Below, piece by piece: positions 36,312 through 43,983 of a stretch of DNA of 64,000 nucleotides. The stretch is from Shewanella marisflavi (GTDB taxonomy: Bacteria; Pseudomonadota; Gammaproteobacteria; Enterobacterales; Shewanellaceae). The translations under genes were made by a program, and so were the position numbers. The notes under the pieces were generated by a model. The model made no database searches and was not told the origin of the DNA. It saw only the letters and a program-made list of their open reading frames with translations. The stretch covers positions 186,001 to 250,000 of the forward strand of contig NZ_JAKIKX010000001.1 in assembly GCF_023283925.1 (NCBI RefSeq), written 5' to 3'. Every line of letters starts with the position of its first letter. The first letter of the stretch is position 1.

Positions 36312-38868
36312 GTTTGAGCTTATGCTGCTGACGCCAGAGACGCTTGTGAAATTCATCGATGAACAGCAGCGTCGATGCGGCGCTCAGCAGTATCAGCCAC
36401 TGTCCTAGCCCTATGGGGCTTATTCCCAGCGCCTGGCTGAGTCCAGGCGTATAACTGGCACCTATATGTATCCCTTGCGCTAACACTATGCCAAACAGTA
36501 GCAGGGGATTGCTGAGCATTGGCATCCGTAGCAACGAGTTGTGCTCTGAGCGGCTATTGAGGGCATGTACATTCTCAAACAGCACCATCAACATCAGGGT
36601 GAGGTTGCGAGCCTCGACCTCGCTGCTACCCATGTTGAGTAACAATGAAAAGAGGGCGAAGGCCACAAGCCCCATCCATAGCGCGCTCACGATTAGCCTT
36701 TCTAGCATCAGGCGGTCGAAGATAGGCTCACTGGGTTTGCGCGGTGGCTGATCTATCTCATGCCCCTCGCCGGGCTCGAAGGCCAGCGCGACATCCTGTA
36801 CCCCATTGGTGACCAGATTGAGCCAGAGGATCTGCAAGGGGAACAGGGGAATAGGCAGAGCAAACAGCACGCTTAAGATAAACAGGAGCAGTTCGGCGGC
36901 GCCGGTACTGATCAGCAGATAGATCACCTTGCGGATATTGTTGTAGACGATGCGCCCCTCGATGATCCCTTTGACGATAGAGCTGAACTTGTCATCGGTA
37001 AGCACCAGATCGGCGCTCTCACGTGCCACATCTGTACCCTTGAGGCCCATTGCTATCCCCACATGGGCGTGTTTCAGCGCTGGTGCATCGTTGACCCCAT
37101 CACCTGTCATGGCGACAAATTCTCCCTGACGAATCAAGGACTCGGTGATCTCCATCTTCTGCCTGGGCTGAACCCGGGCAAATACCCTGTGATTTGCGAC
37201 CAGGTTATCGAACTCGCTGACACTGTGCTGCTGAGCCTGGCTTAGCTGCTCGCCAGTGATCACTCCATCTTGATCCTTGATTAGCTTGAGCTGACGCGCC
37301 AAGGCGAGTGCCGTGACCGGATGGTCGCCGGTGATCATGGCTACTTTTATCTGTGCCTGCCGACATTGTGCGACTGCGGTGATGGCGTCTTCGCGAAGGG
37401 GATCGCTCATGGCCACTAAGCCTAGAAACTCAAGCCCTTGCAGCGGTTGGTGCGGGTCGCTCACCTGGCCACTGGCCAGAGCCAATACCCGGTAGCCATG
37501 CTGAGCCAGCCAGTGGGTTTCATCATGCACTGCTTTAACTTGCTCAGGGGTTAGCTGACACATGGTCAGCAGCTTTTCCACCGCGCCCTTCACCGAGATC
37601 ACCGAGGCACCATCTATCTGGTTAATGCTGGCACTGAACTGGTTTTCCGACTCATAGGCAAAGAGCTTTTCTTGCGGCGCCTGTTTGGCCTTATCCATCT
37701 CGAGATTGAGCTTATAGCCCAAGGTAAGAAAGGCGAGATCTACCCCATCACCGTCGGCATGAACCTGATCCGCGTCGAAAGAGAGGTGAGCTTCGTTAGC
37801 CAATACGCCAGCGAGCGCCAAGCGGTGCAGCTCGGGGTCATGGCTGGGTGATACTGGTACGCCATGGCCATGTTTGTGCACCAGTCCTGAGGGCGACAGC
37901 CCAGTACCTGCTACGTGAAAGCGTTCGCCTGAAAGCAGGCTGATCTGGCTGATGGTCATCTCGTTGACCGTGAGGGTGCCCGTTTTATCTGAGGCGATAT
38001 AGGTGCAGGAACCTAAGGACTCTACCGCAACCAATTTGCGCACAATGACATTGGCCTGAGACATACGTTTCATGCCGATAGCTAAGGCGACCGTGATGGC
38101 GGCAGGCAGTCCCTCGGGAATGGCGGATACTGCTAGTGCGACCCCAAGCAGGAATACGTGGGAGAGATCTGCGCCTCGCAGCAAGGTCAGGGCGAAGATA
38201 AGCGCGATGATCAGCAAGGTGGCGATGGCAATGATTAGGGTAAAGCGCTCGATGCGCTGCATCAAAGGGGGCTTGGCACTGCCGCCTTGGTGCACCAGGT
38301 CGGCTATCTGACCTATTTGGGTGCGAGAACCTGTGGCAACCACTTCGCCTTCGGCGCGGCCATGGGTGACTAAGGTGCCAGCAAAGGCCAGATCTGTCTT
38401 TGCCACCGCCAGTGACTCACCGGTGAGCGCCGACTCATCCACCTTAAACTGGTTATGTTGTTCGATTTTGATATCGGCGCCAATACGATCGCCATTACTG
38501 AGCAGGACATAATCGCCGGGCACCAGGCTCTGGCTGTCGACCATCTTGGGATGACCATCGCGTATCACCTTGCTTTGTGAGGGGACCATCTCACTCAGCG
38601 CATCGGCGGCTTGCTGGGCAGAGTATTCCTGTACTGTACCTATGATGGCGTTGAGCATTAAGACGGCAAAGATAAAGATGGCGTTCAGCAGTTGGCCGAG
38701 CAGCAGACAGACGATAAAGGCCGCGAGCAGCACATAGATGAAGGCGCTCTTAAATTGGATGATAAACAGGTGTACGAAGCTGAGTCTTGCAGGTTTAGGC
38801 AGGCAATTGGGTCCATATTGCCTGAGTCGGTCATCTGCTTGTTGACTCGATAGTCCCGGCCCGGCCAC
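36277..38868 (-). CDS. P-type cation-transporting ATPase (P2 type)
   Basis: An 863-residue P-type ATPase. It has an N-terminal cation-ATPase domain, actuator TGES (ESALTGESLAVAK), VSAIPEGLPAAITVALA in helix 4, phosphorylation motif SDKTGTLTVNEM, hinge GDGVNDAPALKHAHVGIAMG and about ten helices. PEGL in helix 4 and NLVTNGVQDVALAFEP in helix 6 fit the P2 (Ca2+/Na+-type) class rather than heavy-metal pumps. The start is GTG 38868 with AAGGAG five bases upstream. A perfect FNR box lies 84-97 bp before the start. The 3' overlap with the stress protein gene may allow antisense interference. Confidence 0.9.
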   Translation of the reverse strand: MAGPGLSSQQADDRLRQYGPNCLPKPARLSFVHLFIIQFKSAFIYVLLAAFIVCLLLGQLLNAIFIFAVLMLNAIIGTVQEYSAQQAADALSEMVPSQSKVIRDGHPKMVDSQSLVPGDYVLLSNGDRIGADIKIEQHNQFKVDESALTGESLAVAKTDLAFAGTLVTHGRAEGEVVATGSRTQIGQIADLVHQGGSAKPPLMQRIERFTLIIAIATLLIIALIFALTLLRGADLSHVFLLGVALAVSAIPEGLPAAITVALAIGMKRMSQANVIVRKLVAVESLGSCTYIASDKTGTLTVNEMTISQISLLSGERFHVAGTGLSPSGLVHKHGHGVPVSPSHDPELHRLALAGVLANEAHLSFDADQVHADGDGVDLAFLTLGYKLNLEMDKAKQAPQEKLFAYESENQFSASINQIDGASVISVKGAVEKLLTMCQLTPEQVKAVHDETHWLAQHGYRVLALASGQVSDPHQPLQGLEFLGLVAMSDPLREDAITAVAQCRQAQIKVAMITGDHPVTALALARQLKLIKDQDGVITGEQLSQAQQHSVSEFDNLVANHRVFARVQPRQKMEITESLIRQGEFVAMTGDGVNDAPALKHAHVGIAMGLKGTDVARESADLVLTDDKFSSIVKGIIEGRIVYNNIRKVIYLLISTGAAELLLFILSVLFALPIPLFPLQILWLNLVTNGVQDVALAFEPGEGHEIDQPPRKPSEPIFDRLMLERLIVSALWMGLVAFALFSLLLNMGSSEVEARNLTLMLMVLFENVHALNSRSEHNSLLRMPMLSNPLLLFGIVLAQGIHIGASYTPGLSQALGISPIGLGQWLILLSAASTLLFIDEFHKRLWRQQHKLKLRQAEADRQLE

Positions 38869-38951
38869 AGTAACTCCTTGTGGTTTTTGCCTCAGGTGAT
38901 GCTAGATCTATAGCCCATCTGGCGCCGGGTTGCTGGGAATCGGGGCTTGGC

Positions 38952-38965
38952 TTGATAAAGATCAA
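38952..38965 (-). promoter_or_regulatory. Perfect FNR/EtrA box
   Basis: TTGAT-AAAG-ATCAA matches the FNR consensus at all ten fixed positions. It lies between the DUF5062 stop and the P-type ATPase start, 84-97 bp upstream of the latter, a position typical of activation under low oxygen. Confidence 0.65.
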
Positions 38966-38993
38966 ATCCAAGCGAGCCAACATCTTGACGAGA

Positions 38994-39254
38994 TTACTCT
39001 TTTAAGGGGTGATCCTCTGGTAATTGGCGGTTGATCCATAGAATCAACTTGTGTTTCATATTGGGGCCATCTTCCTTGTCGTGTGCCAGGGGCTGGATCA
39101 ATTTGTCCTTCACCAGCAGACGGTAGATGCACTCTACCTTATCTTTGGGGGAGATCCCCTTTTCAAAGTCGGCAAAGCCACGCTTCTTGGCGTAGCCAAC
39201 GCCAATTTCCAGGGCCAGTTTTAACAGTTGTGCGTCGTGCTTCCCGTGTTTCAT
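38994..39254 (-). CDS. DUF5062 family protein
   Basis: An 86-residue cytoplasmic protein rich in Lys (QLLKLALEIGVGYAKKRGF...DKVECIYRLLVKDKLI...MKHKLILWINRQLPEDHPLKE). The sequence pattern resembles DUF5062, a small family in Vibrio and Shewanella without known function. It is complete, with no signal peptide. It is upstream of and on the same strand as the P-type ATPase, but the FNR box between them suggests separate transcription. Confidence 0.75.
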   Translation of the reverse strand: MKHGKHDAQLLKLALEIGVGYAKKRGFADFEKGISPKDKVECIYRLLVKDKLIQPLAHDKEDGPNMKHKLILWINRQLPEDHPLKE

Positions 39255-39400
39255 CGATTCGGCTCCATTAGCGGCGATACCCTCAAACTACCTTAGTTTC
39301 CGATGGGAACATACTGTTAGCGGCGTAAATTTGCTGTAAGTGTCATCTCTACTGCGCATCTGGCTATAATTACAACAAATTGAGCGCAATGAGGATAATG

Positions 39401-39805
39401 ATGATTCAGGTTAGCGGCATAGATCACTTAGTATTTCGCACCACACGACTAGACGCCATGTTGCACTTTTACACTCAAGTGCTGGGCTGTCCCATCGAGC
39501 GGCAATTGGCCGATGAGGGACTAACCCAATTAAGAGCGGGTAAGGCATTGATCGATATCGTCACCTGCGACAGTAAGCTGGGCAAACTCGGCGGTGGCCC
39601 ACCGGTGCAAGATGGCCGTAATGTCGACCATATCTGTCTGCTTATCGAACATATAGAGGAGCAGGCACTACTGGATTATCTCGCCGAGCAAGACATAGCG
39701 ACCGAAGGGTTTGCCAAACGTTATGGGGCCCAAGGGTTTGGGCGCTCCCTCTATATCAATGACCCAGAGGGGAATGTGGTGGAGTTGAAGTTGGCTAAGG
39801 AGTAA
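39401..39805 (+). CDS. VOC (glyoxalase/dioxygenase superfamily) protein
   Basis: A 134-residue single-domain VOC protein. Metal ligands are visible: His in GIDHLVFRT, His/Glu in VDHICLLIE and Glu in GNVVELKL, in the usual order, plus YINDPEGN. It could be a lyase, dioxygenase or resistance protein; the exact substrate is not readable. Several ATGs lie close together (39389, 39398, 39401); 39401 is chosen for spacing from GAGG. It marks the end of core genome before the accessory island. Confidence 0.8.
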   Translation: MIQVSGIDHLVFRTTRLDAMLHFYTQVLGCPIERQLADEGLTQLRAGKALIDIVTCDSKLGKLGGGPPVQDGRNVDHICLLIEHIEEQALLDYLAEQDIATEGFAKRYGAQGFGRSLYINDPEGNVVELKLAKE

Positions 39806-39910
39806 CTGAGACTCCTCATTCTCGAGTTGGGGATATTTTTGATTTTAAATGACTAACTTGTAGCGTTAACCGAAACTGTTTTGAATTGCTTGGCAGCAGG
39901 CCTTTCGTGC

Positions 39911-39992
39911 AAACATTCTTTTGGCACGCAGCAAGTCCATCCTTGGATGCTCTGCGAAATCATCCATGATTTCGAAGGCCAAAAGCATGTTT
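39911..39992. repeat. Palindromic repeat element (nested hairpins)
   Basis: The outer arms AAACATTCTTTTGGC (39911-39925) and GCCAAAAGCATGTTT (39978-39992) pair at 14 of 15 positions. Inside are CATCC-tt-GGATG and a perfect CGAAATCAT-cc-ATGATTTCG. The whole could fold as a cloverleaf-like cruciform. Hairpins with the same CCAT loop core occur at 63730 and 63941. The rest of the 39806-40117 gap shows no gene. Confidence 0.65.
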
Positions 39993-40123
39993 ACACCTAG
40001 TTATCCATCTCTTCGATTGAACCGCACTTGGCCGTCATCATCTTCTAAAAGCTAAGTCATTTTTGGACAAGAATGAGTTAGAATTTTAGGCCTATTTCAT
40101 CAGTTTCAGATTCATTTATGTAT

Positions 40124-40142
40124 GGTCAGCGGTTTGTTAGGT
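40124..40142 (-). other. Possible truncated attC (R'' half-site)
   Basis: On the minus strand, ACCTAACAAAC follows the 40218 gene. ACCTAAC fits the R'' consensus RYYYAAC and is the same as at the 40906 site. No matching second half is seen downstream, so it may be the broken end of the cassette array. Confidence 0.35.
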
Positions 40143-40217
40143 ATTTATACTCAAGCAGGGTGACTTGCAACGCATCAACTTTTAAGTTAATCGACACTCC
40201 AGTCACATCCTGCACTT

Positions 40218-40847
40218 TCACTTTCCATTCAGCTCCAGCTCTTTCTCTTTTTTTGATAAATCATCTAACGTTACTTTTGGATTTTCTTTTGCCATTTGAA
40301 TAAAGAGCTCAGCATTCTGAAGTATTAAGTGCGCAAATGTACCTTTTTCTAGTTTATTGTTTTTATGGCCAATGTCTTTACGAATTTCTCTAAAGAAATC
40401 CTCCATTAGAAATATCGAATCCGCATCAGGATTACCTTTTTTGAGGTGCGTCATCCACTTGATATACTTTACGAGAACATCTTGCCCACCCCAAAGAACC
40501 ATTTTTCGCTGCCACTCGCGCAAAAAATCTACAAGACTTTTTTGCTCTGATTCATCCTCATGTTCTGAATAAAACACTTTGAAAAATTCTTTCAGAAACT
40601 CATCGTAGATCTCTGTTTTCTTCTCACGATAATGTGCTTCAATATCTTTTTTACGCTCATAGTACTTACCCAAAACAACCGTCAAAGTTGATACCGTAAC
40701 GGTGGTAAACGCAGTAATAGCGGCCAAAGCAACCTTTGAGTCTAAAGACTTAAATTGTCCCCAAATCTGAGATACTATCCAATACCCACCCCAAGCAATA
40801 CCTATTAGCATTGCTAATCCAAGTAGAAACGATAAGGCTTTACGCAT
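40218..40847 (-). CDS. Hypothetical cassette protein, two N-terminal TM helices
   Basis: A 209-residue protein of unknown function. Two hydrophobic helices at about residues 5-28 and 40-60 anchor a highly charged cytoplasmic domain (YYERKKDIEAHYREKKTEIYDEFLKEFF and onward) predicted to be mostly helical. The region is AT-rich compared with the core genes, it stands between attC-like sites, and it has the AGGAG-type site usual in integron cassettes. No enzyme motif was seen. Membrane-anchored helical proteins of this sort occur in accessory and defence loci, but no function can be assigned. Confidence 0.7.
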   Translation of the reverse strand: MRKALSFLLGLAMLIGIAWGGYWIVSQIWGQFKSLDSKVALAAITAFTTVTVSTLTVVLGKYYERKKDIEAHYREKKTEIYDEFLKEFFKVFYSEHEDESEQKSLVDFLREWQRKMVLWGGQDVLVKYIKWMTHLKKGNPDADSIFLMEDFFREIRKDIGHKNNKLEKGTFAHLILQNAELFIQMAKENPKVTLDDLSKKEKELELNGK

Positions 40848-40862
40848 AACTCTCCTTGATGG

Positions 40863-40906
40863 CTAATGCCCAGCGTTGGCTGTCTCTCTGCCGCTGTTTG
40901 TTAGGT
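40863..40906 (-). other. attC-like recombination site (short, degraded)
   Basis: Minus-strand ACCTAAC (R'' box) is followed by CAGCG...CGCTG inner arms and GGGCATTAG. The usual right end is GCGTTAG, so the R' box has a CG-to-CA change. The arms CTAA/TTAG and CAGCG/CGCTG are symmetrical with one extra base, as in attC. It lies between two same-strand orphan genes. Confidence 0.55.
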
Positions 40907-40926
40907 GTTCGGCGCGAGACCATGAT

Positions 40927-41181
40927 TTACCCTATACGTTTTCTAGCAATTGCCGGAACAACTATTACCAGAGTAATTGCTAGCGCCGAGGTGAGCCACA
41001 TTTCGTTGAGAGTGACATTGTAGCTTGCCTCCCCGTCAAAGGGACCAAATGCTGCGTGAAAGAACTCCGGCGGCGCCCCCCAGCCATGGTACATCCATTG
41101 ATTCCACCAGGCTTGAGCAACGGTAAATGACACAAATATTAGCAGTGTCAGGAATGTTAATACTCTTAGAGCCGGTTTCAT
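40927..41181 (-). CDS. Small hypothetical membrane protein (cassette gene)
   Basis: An 84-residue protein with two hydrophobic helices (about residues 5-24 and 62-80) and a Trp-rich stretch between them (AWWNQWMYHGWGAPPEFF) that would lie outside the membrane. No family recognised. It sits between the attC-like site at 40863 and the IS-interrupted attC-like site, on the same strand as its neighbours, which fits a gene cassette. Confidence 0.65.
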   Translation of the reverse strand: MKPALRVLTFLTLLIFVSFTVAQAWWNQWMYHGWGAPPEFFHAAFGPFDGEASYNVTLNEMWLTSALAITLVIVVPAIARKRIG

Positions 41182-41196
41182 TTTTTAAACACCTAA

Positions 41197-41205
41197 CGCT
41201 TTTTA
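41197..41205. repeat. 9-bp target-site duplication, left copy
   Basis: CGCTTTTTA here is identical to 42522-42530 and flanks the IS10-type element exactly. Nine bp is the normal duplication for IS10-group elements. Confidence 0.9.
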
Positions 41206-42521
41206 CTAGGGAATCCCCAGATAATTCCTTTTACAATCAATTAGTAGACACGCATGGTGCTGTTTGATCTAATCAATTTCGCCAAAAACAAACTAGAACA
41301 ACACCATGCGTGACATTACGATACTACATGACTCTCTTAGCAATCAATGCGCTTCCATCCACAAAAAACGTCTTAATTCTCTTATGGTTGCCACTAAATC
41401 ATTACTAGATGGTGATCAACTCTCTTTGACCCAGCTAGGCCGTAATATCTCTGGTAATGTGGCGCCTAAACACAGTATCAAACGCATTGACCGCTTGCTC
41501 GGTAATCGCCACATCAATAACGACCGATTGACGATATATCGCTGGCATGCAATGCATCTTTGCGGTGCTAACCCAATGCCTATAGTACTTGTCGATTGGG
41601 CCGATGTGAGAGAACAACTCCGCTTGATGACATTGCGCGCCTCCATCAGTGTTCAAGGGCGCAGCGTGACCCTTTATGAGCGTACTTTTGAATTCAAAGA
41701 TTACAACGCACCTCGCAGCCACAATGTTTTTCTCACTGAGTTGGCAAAGGTGCTTCCGAATGGCTGCTGTCCACTAATCGTCACCGATGCTGGCTATCGC
41801 AATACTTGGTTCGCTCAAGTCGCCAGTCACGGCTGGTTTTGGTTAGGGCGTGTTCGTGGTGACGTCAGTTATCAGCATGTTGGAACACATCAATGGCACT
41901 CCAATAAGTCGCTTTATCCAACAGCAACGAACAAAGCCAAATACATCGGCCGTGTTAATCTCGCCAGGAAAAGCCCATTGCCCTGTCATTTACACCTGTA
42001 CAAAGCGAAAGAAAAAGGTCGTAAAGACCGTCGTTCCTCAAAGGCTGGAAGAAACCATACCGCTCAAGCAAGCTACGGAAGAAGCAGCAAAGAGCCGTGG
42101 TTATTGGCAACCAATTTACCGCCTAACCACTTTAACTCGGTTCAAGTCACAAAGCTCTACGCTAAGCGAATGCAGATTGAAGAGACCTTTCGAGACTTGA
42201 AGAGTCCACAATACGGCATGGGGCTGAGGCACTGCAAAAGTCGTTGTCCGAAGCGGCTAGATGTGTTGCTGCTCGTCGCCATGCTGGCAGAAATTGCCTT
42301 ATGGCTAATTGGTATCGTCGCCTTACATCTAGGCTGGCAAAAACACTTTCAGGCCAACACCATTCGGCATCGGCCTGTGCTGTCGATTGTCAGATTGGGG
42401 AAAAAGGTAAGGCGAAGAGAAAACTATCAAATAACAGCGCAGCATTTACACTGGGCAATACATGAATACATCAAGTTAGTTCACACTGCTGGGAGACCTG
42501 AGTTATGAGGGGATCCCCCAG
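41206..42521. mobile_element. Complete IS10-type (IS4 superfamily) insertion sequence, 1316 bp
   Basis: The ends are CTAGGGAATCCCC (left) and, inverted, CTGGGGGATCCCC (right). They resemble IS10 ends (CTGAGAGATCCCC). The element encodes one full-length transposase and has exact 9-bp target duplications, so the insertion is intact and probably recent. The right end keeps a GATC (Dam) site within the inverted repeat; the left end has GAATC instead. It splits an attC-like site. Confidence 0.92.
41306..42508 (+). CDS. IS10-type DDE transposase
   Basis: A 400-residue transposase aligned by eye with IS10 Tnp (402 aa). Shared segments are KRIDRLLGNRH, MPIVLVDWADVREQ (first catalytic Asp), VTDAGYRNTWF (second Asp), GRVRGDV, KEPWLLATNLP and KRMQIEETFRDLKSPQYGMGLRH (YREK-type region with the catalytic Glu). 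It is intact with no frameshift, and it cuts and pastes the surrounding element. ATG 41306 starts 100 bp inside the left end. Confidence 0.94.
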   Translation: MRDITILHDSLSNQCASIHKKRLNSLMVATKSLLDGDQLSLTQLGRNISGNVAPKHSIKRIDRLLGNRHINNDRLTIYRWHAMHLCGANPMPIVLVDWADVREQLRLMTLRASISVQGRSVTLYERTFEFKDYNAPRSHNVFLTELAKVLPNGCCPLIVTDAGYRNTWFAQVASHGWFWLGRVRGDVSYQHVGTHQWHSNKSLYPTATNKAKYIGRVNLARKSPLPCHLHLYKAKEKGRKDRRSSKAGRNHTAQASYGRSSKEPWLLATNLPPNHFNSVQVTKLYAKRMQIEETFRDLKSPQYGMGLRHCKSRCPKRLDVLLLVAMLAEIALWLIGIVALHLGWQKHFQANTIRHRPVLSIVRLGKKVRRRENYQITAQHLHWAIHEYIKLVHTAGRPEL

Positions 42522-42600
42522 CGCTTTTTATTAAGGGGCCGGAACTGCGTAGCAGTGGAGGTCCCAGCCCGCTAGCGGGCGACTTCAATTAATTGTTACA
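42522..42600 (-). other. attC-like site split by the IS (major part)
   Basis: Removing the IS and one duplication joins this segment to 41191-41205. On the minus strand it then runs from TGTAACAATTAATTG to AAAAGCGTTAGGTG, about 85 bp. GTTAGGT fits the R' consensus GTTRRRY. The start GTAAC is an R''-type box with one mismatch. Internal hairpins include GCCCGCTAGCGGGC. Size and ends fit an integron attC. Bases 42522-42530 are the right copy of the duplication. Confidence 0.6.
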
Positions 42601-42601
42601 T

Positions 42602-43132
42602 TCAAGAAAGCGTACCAAAGGTACGAGTTAATGTTTCTGAGATACTTATCCCCGCCGCTTTAAATATATCATCTCTGAATTCTTTAACTTTCTTGTATGC
42701 ATTATTACAAAATTCTGGATTAGTATAATTATCCCACTCACAGTTAAGTGCAAGATTCATGTCTTTACGGTTGCTAACTATTATGGTGCGTTCAATGGGC
42801 TTTCCATGCGCCAATCCATTTCTAATATTTTTTATTTTCTCTAAAGTACAAAATAGATCGGACTCGTTGTTATACGGATATCCGATTGCTTTACACATCT
42901 TTTTCATTTTCTTGTAGTAACCATCATACTCCTTCCAACCTCGAACTTTTTTGCTGCCTACTAAGTTCATAAGTGCTTCGATTGTGAAGGCAAGAGCTAT
43001 GAGAAAATTTTTACAGTCCAAAGTAATCGCATCACTTACACCATTCTCTACTTTCTCATTGATAACTCCTAAATTGTAATGAGATAGGTTTAGGAGGTCA
43101 TTGTGGTGATAAATTCTAGATCTGAGTGCCAT
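42602..43132 (-). CDS. HEPN-like hypothetical protein (cassette gene)
   Basis: A 176-residue, mostly helical protein. KIKNIRNGLAHGKP contains R104-N105-x3-H109, the Rx4H motif with a polar residue after Arg that marks active HEPN ribonucleases. It is preceded by helices typical of HEPN/MAE_28990-type proteins (CKNFLIALAFTIEALMNLVG). HEPN proteins often act as RNases in toxin-antitoxin or antiphage systems, sometimes with a nucleotidyltransferase partner; no partner is adjacent here. It is AT-rich and flanked by perfect 12-bp inverted repeats TTGTTACATTCA (42593) and TGAATGTAACAA (43147). HEPN assignment is by motif only. Confidence 0.65.
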   Translation of the reverse strand: MALRSRIYHHNDLLNLSHYNLGVINEKVENGVSDAITLDCKNFLIALAFTIEALMNLVGSKKVRGWKEYDGYYKKMKKMCKAIGYPYNNESDLFCTLEKIKNIRNGLAHGKPIERTIIVSNRKDMNLALNCEWDNYTNPEFCNNAYKKVKEFRDDIFKAAGISISETLTRTFGTLS

Positions 43133-43387
43133 AATTTCTGCCCATGTGAATGTAACAACTTATTAGTAATAAATGGGGTCAGAGTTAACTTTATAAGGGA
43201 GTTGATTGGCGTGTGGAGATTGGCTTTTTCATTCCCTGAATGGCGTGGTCGATGTTTGATTCGAGTTGGCCTAGCTCTGTCCTTGATTGGTTACACATTA
43301 AGCTATTGGTCAGGGAGTAATCAACAAGTTCTGTCACATTTTTGTACGTTTTCTTCCTTGAAAATAATGATTTGCCTCAATGGCACT

Positions 43388-43558
43388 CAATGATGCTAAA
43401 TCGAAGAGACGTTAGATACTCGGTGCAGATACGCCGGTGACCTTCGGTTTCAGGGATGAAACCGCAGAGCGGCCAGGGATGGCGCACAGTGTGTCACAGG
43501 CGTATCTGCACATAAGCTCACCGCAGGTGATAAATTGCCATGAAGGTGCGACCTTCAA
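43388..43558. repeat. Structured repeat unit, copy 1
   Basis: The left arm (from CTAAATCGAAGAGACGTTAGATACTC) and right arm pair through GCAGATACGCC...GGCGTATCTGC. Two further hairpins follow, TCACC-gca-GGTGA and GAAGGT-gcg-ACCTTC. A second copy lies at 43613. No ORF is convincing. Between the HEPN gene and this copy (43133-43387) I see only an isolated GGGGTCAGAGTTAACTTT motif. Confidence 0.75.
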
Positions 43559-43612
43559 GTCTCCTATAAATACAAATGTGGCCAAATGTTCCTCCCCAAT
43601 GAGCACCCAATG

Positions 43613-43845
43613 ACGCTAAATCGAAGAGACGTTGGATACTCGGTGTAGATACGCCGGTGAGCTTCCGAAACAGGGCCGCTCTTTGATATCCATGTCAACG
43701 CGGCATTCGTGAGTCCTTTCACATCAGATGTTTCGGCAGAGCCTAAAGGGACTATTCTCTATAAAACAAAGAGTCGGCGTCTCACAGGCGTATCTGCACA
43801 TAGGCCCACCGTAGGTGATAGGTTGCCATGAAGGTACGACCTTCA
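43613..43845. repeat. Structured repeat unit, copy 2
   Basis: It has the same left arm (~45 bp) and right arm (~62 bp) as copy 1, but a different, longer middle (about 120 versus 50 bp). Differences from copy 1 fall mainly in hairpin loops (gca to gta; gcg to acg) or give G-U pairs, so the stems are kept. The rest of the gap to 43983 holds no gene. Confidence 0.75.
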
Positions 43846-43983
43846 ACTCATTGAATAAATGAGCATGTCGCTAAATGCTAATCTAGTTGGCGACGAAAAT
43901 TGGGGTATCAATAAGTTAGCACTCTAACTCCATATTCACACCAAACACTGTCATGCTATAACCTGTGTTGATACCTCTGGCCC

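Noticed and set aside
41850..42200. Frameshifted second ORF in the IS, as in two-frame IS3 elements
   Set aside because: The 400-residue transposase is intact in one frame and IS10-type elements do not use frameshifting. The 116-residue ORF is a shadow.
43103..43393. 96-residue + strand ORF after the HEPN-like gene
   Set aside because: It has no ribosome binding site, overlaps the HEPN gene start and has no family-like composition. Its DNA contains a repeat-type motif (GGGGTCAGAGTTAACTTT).
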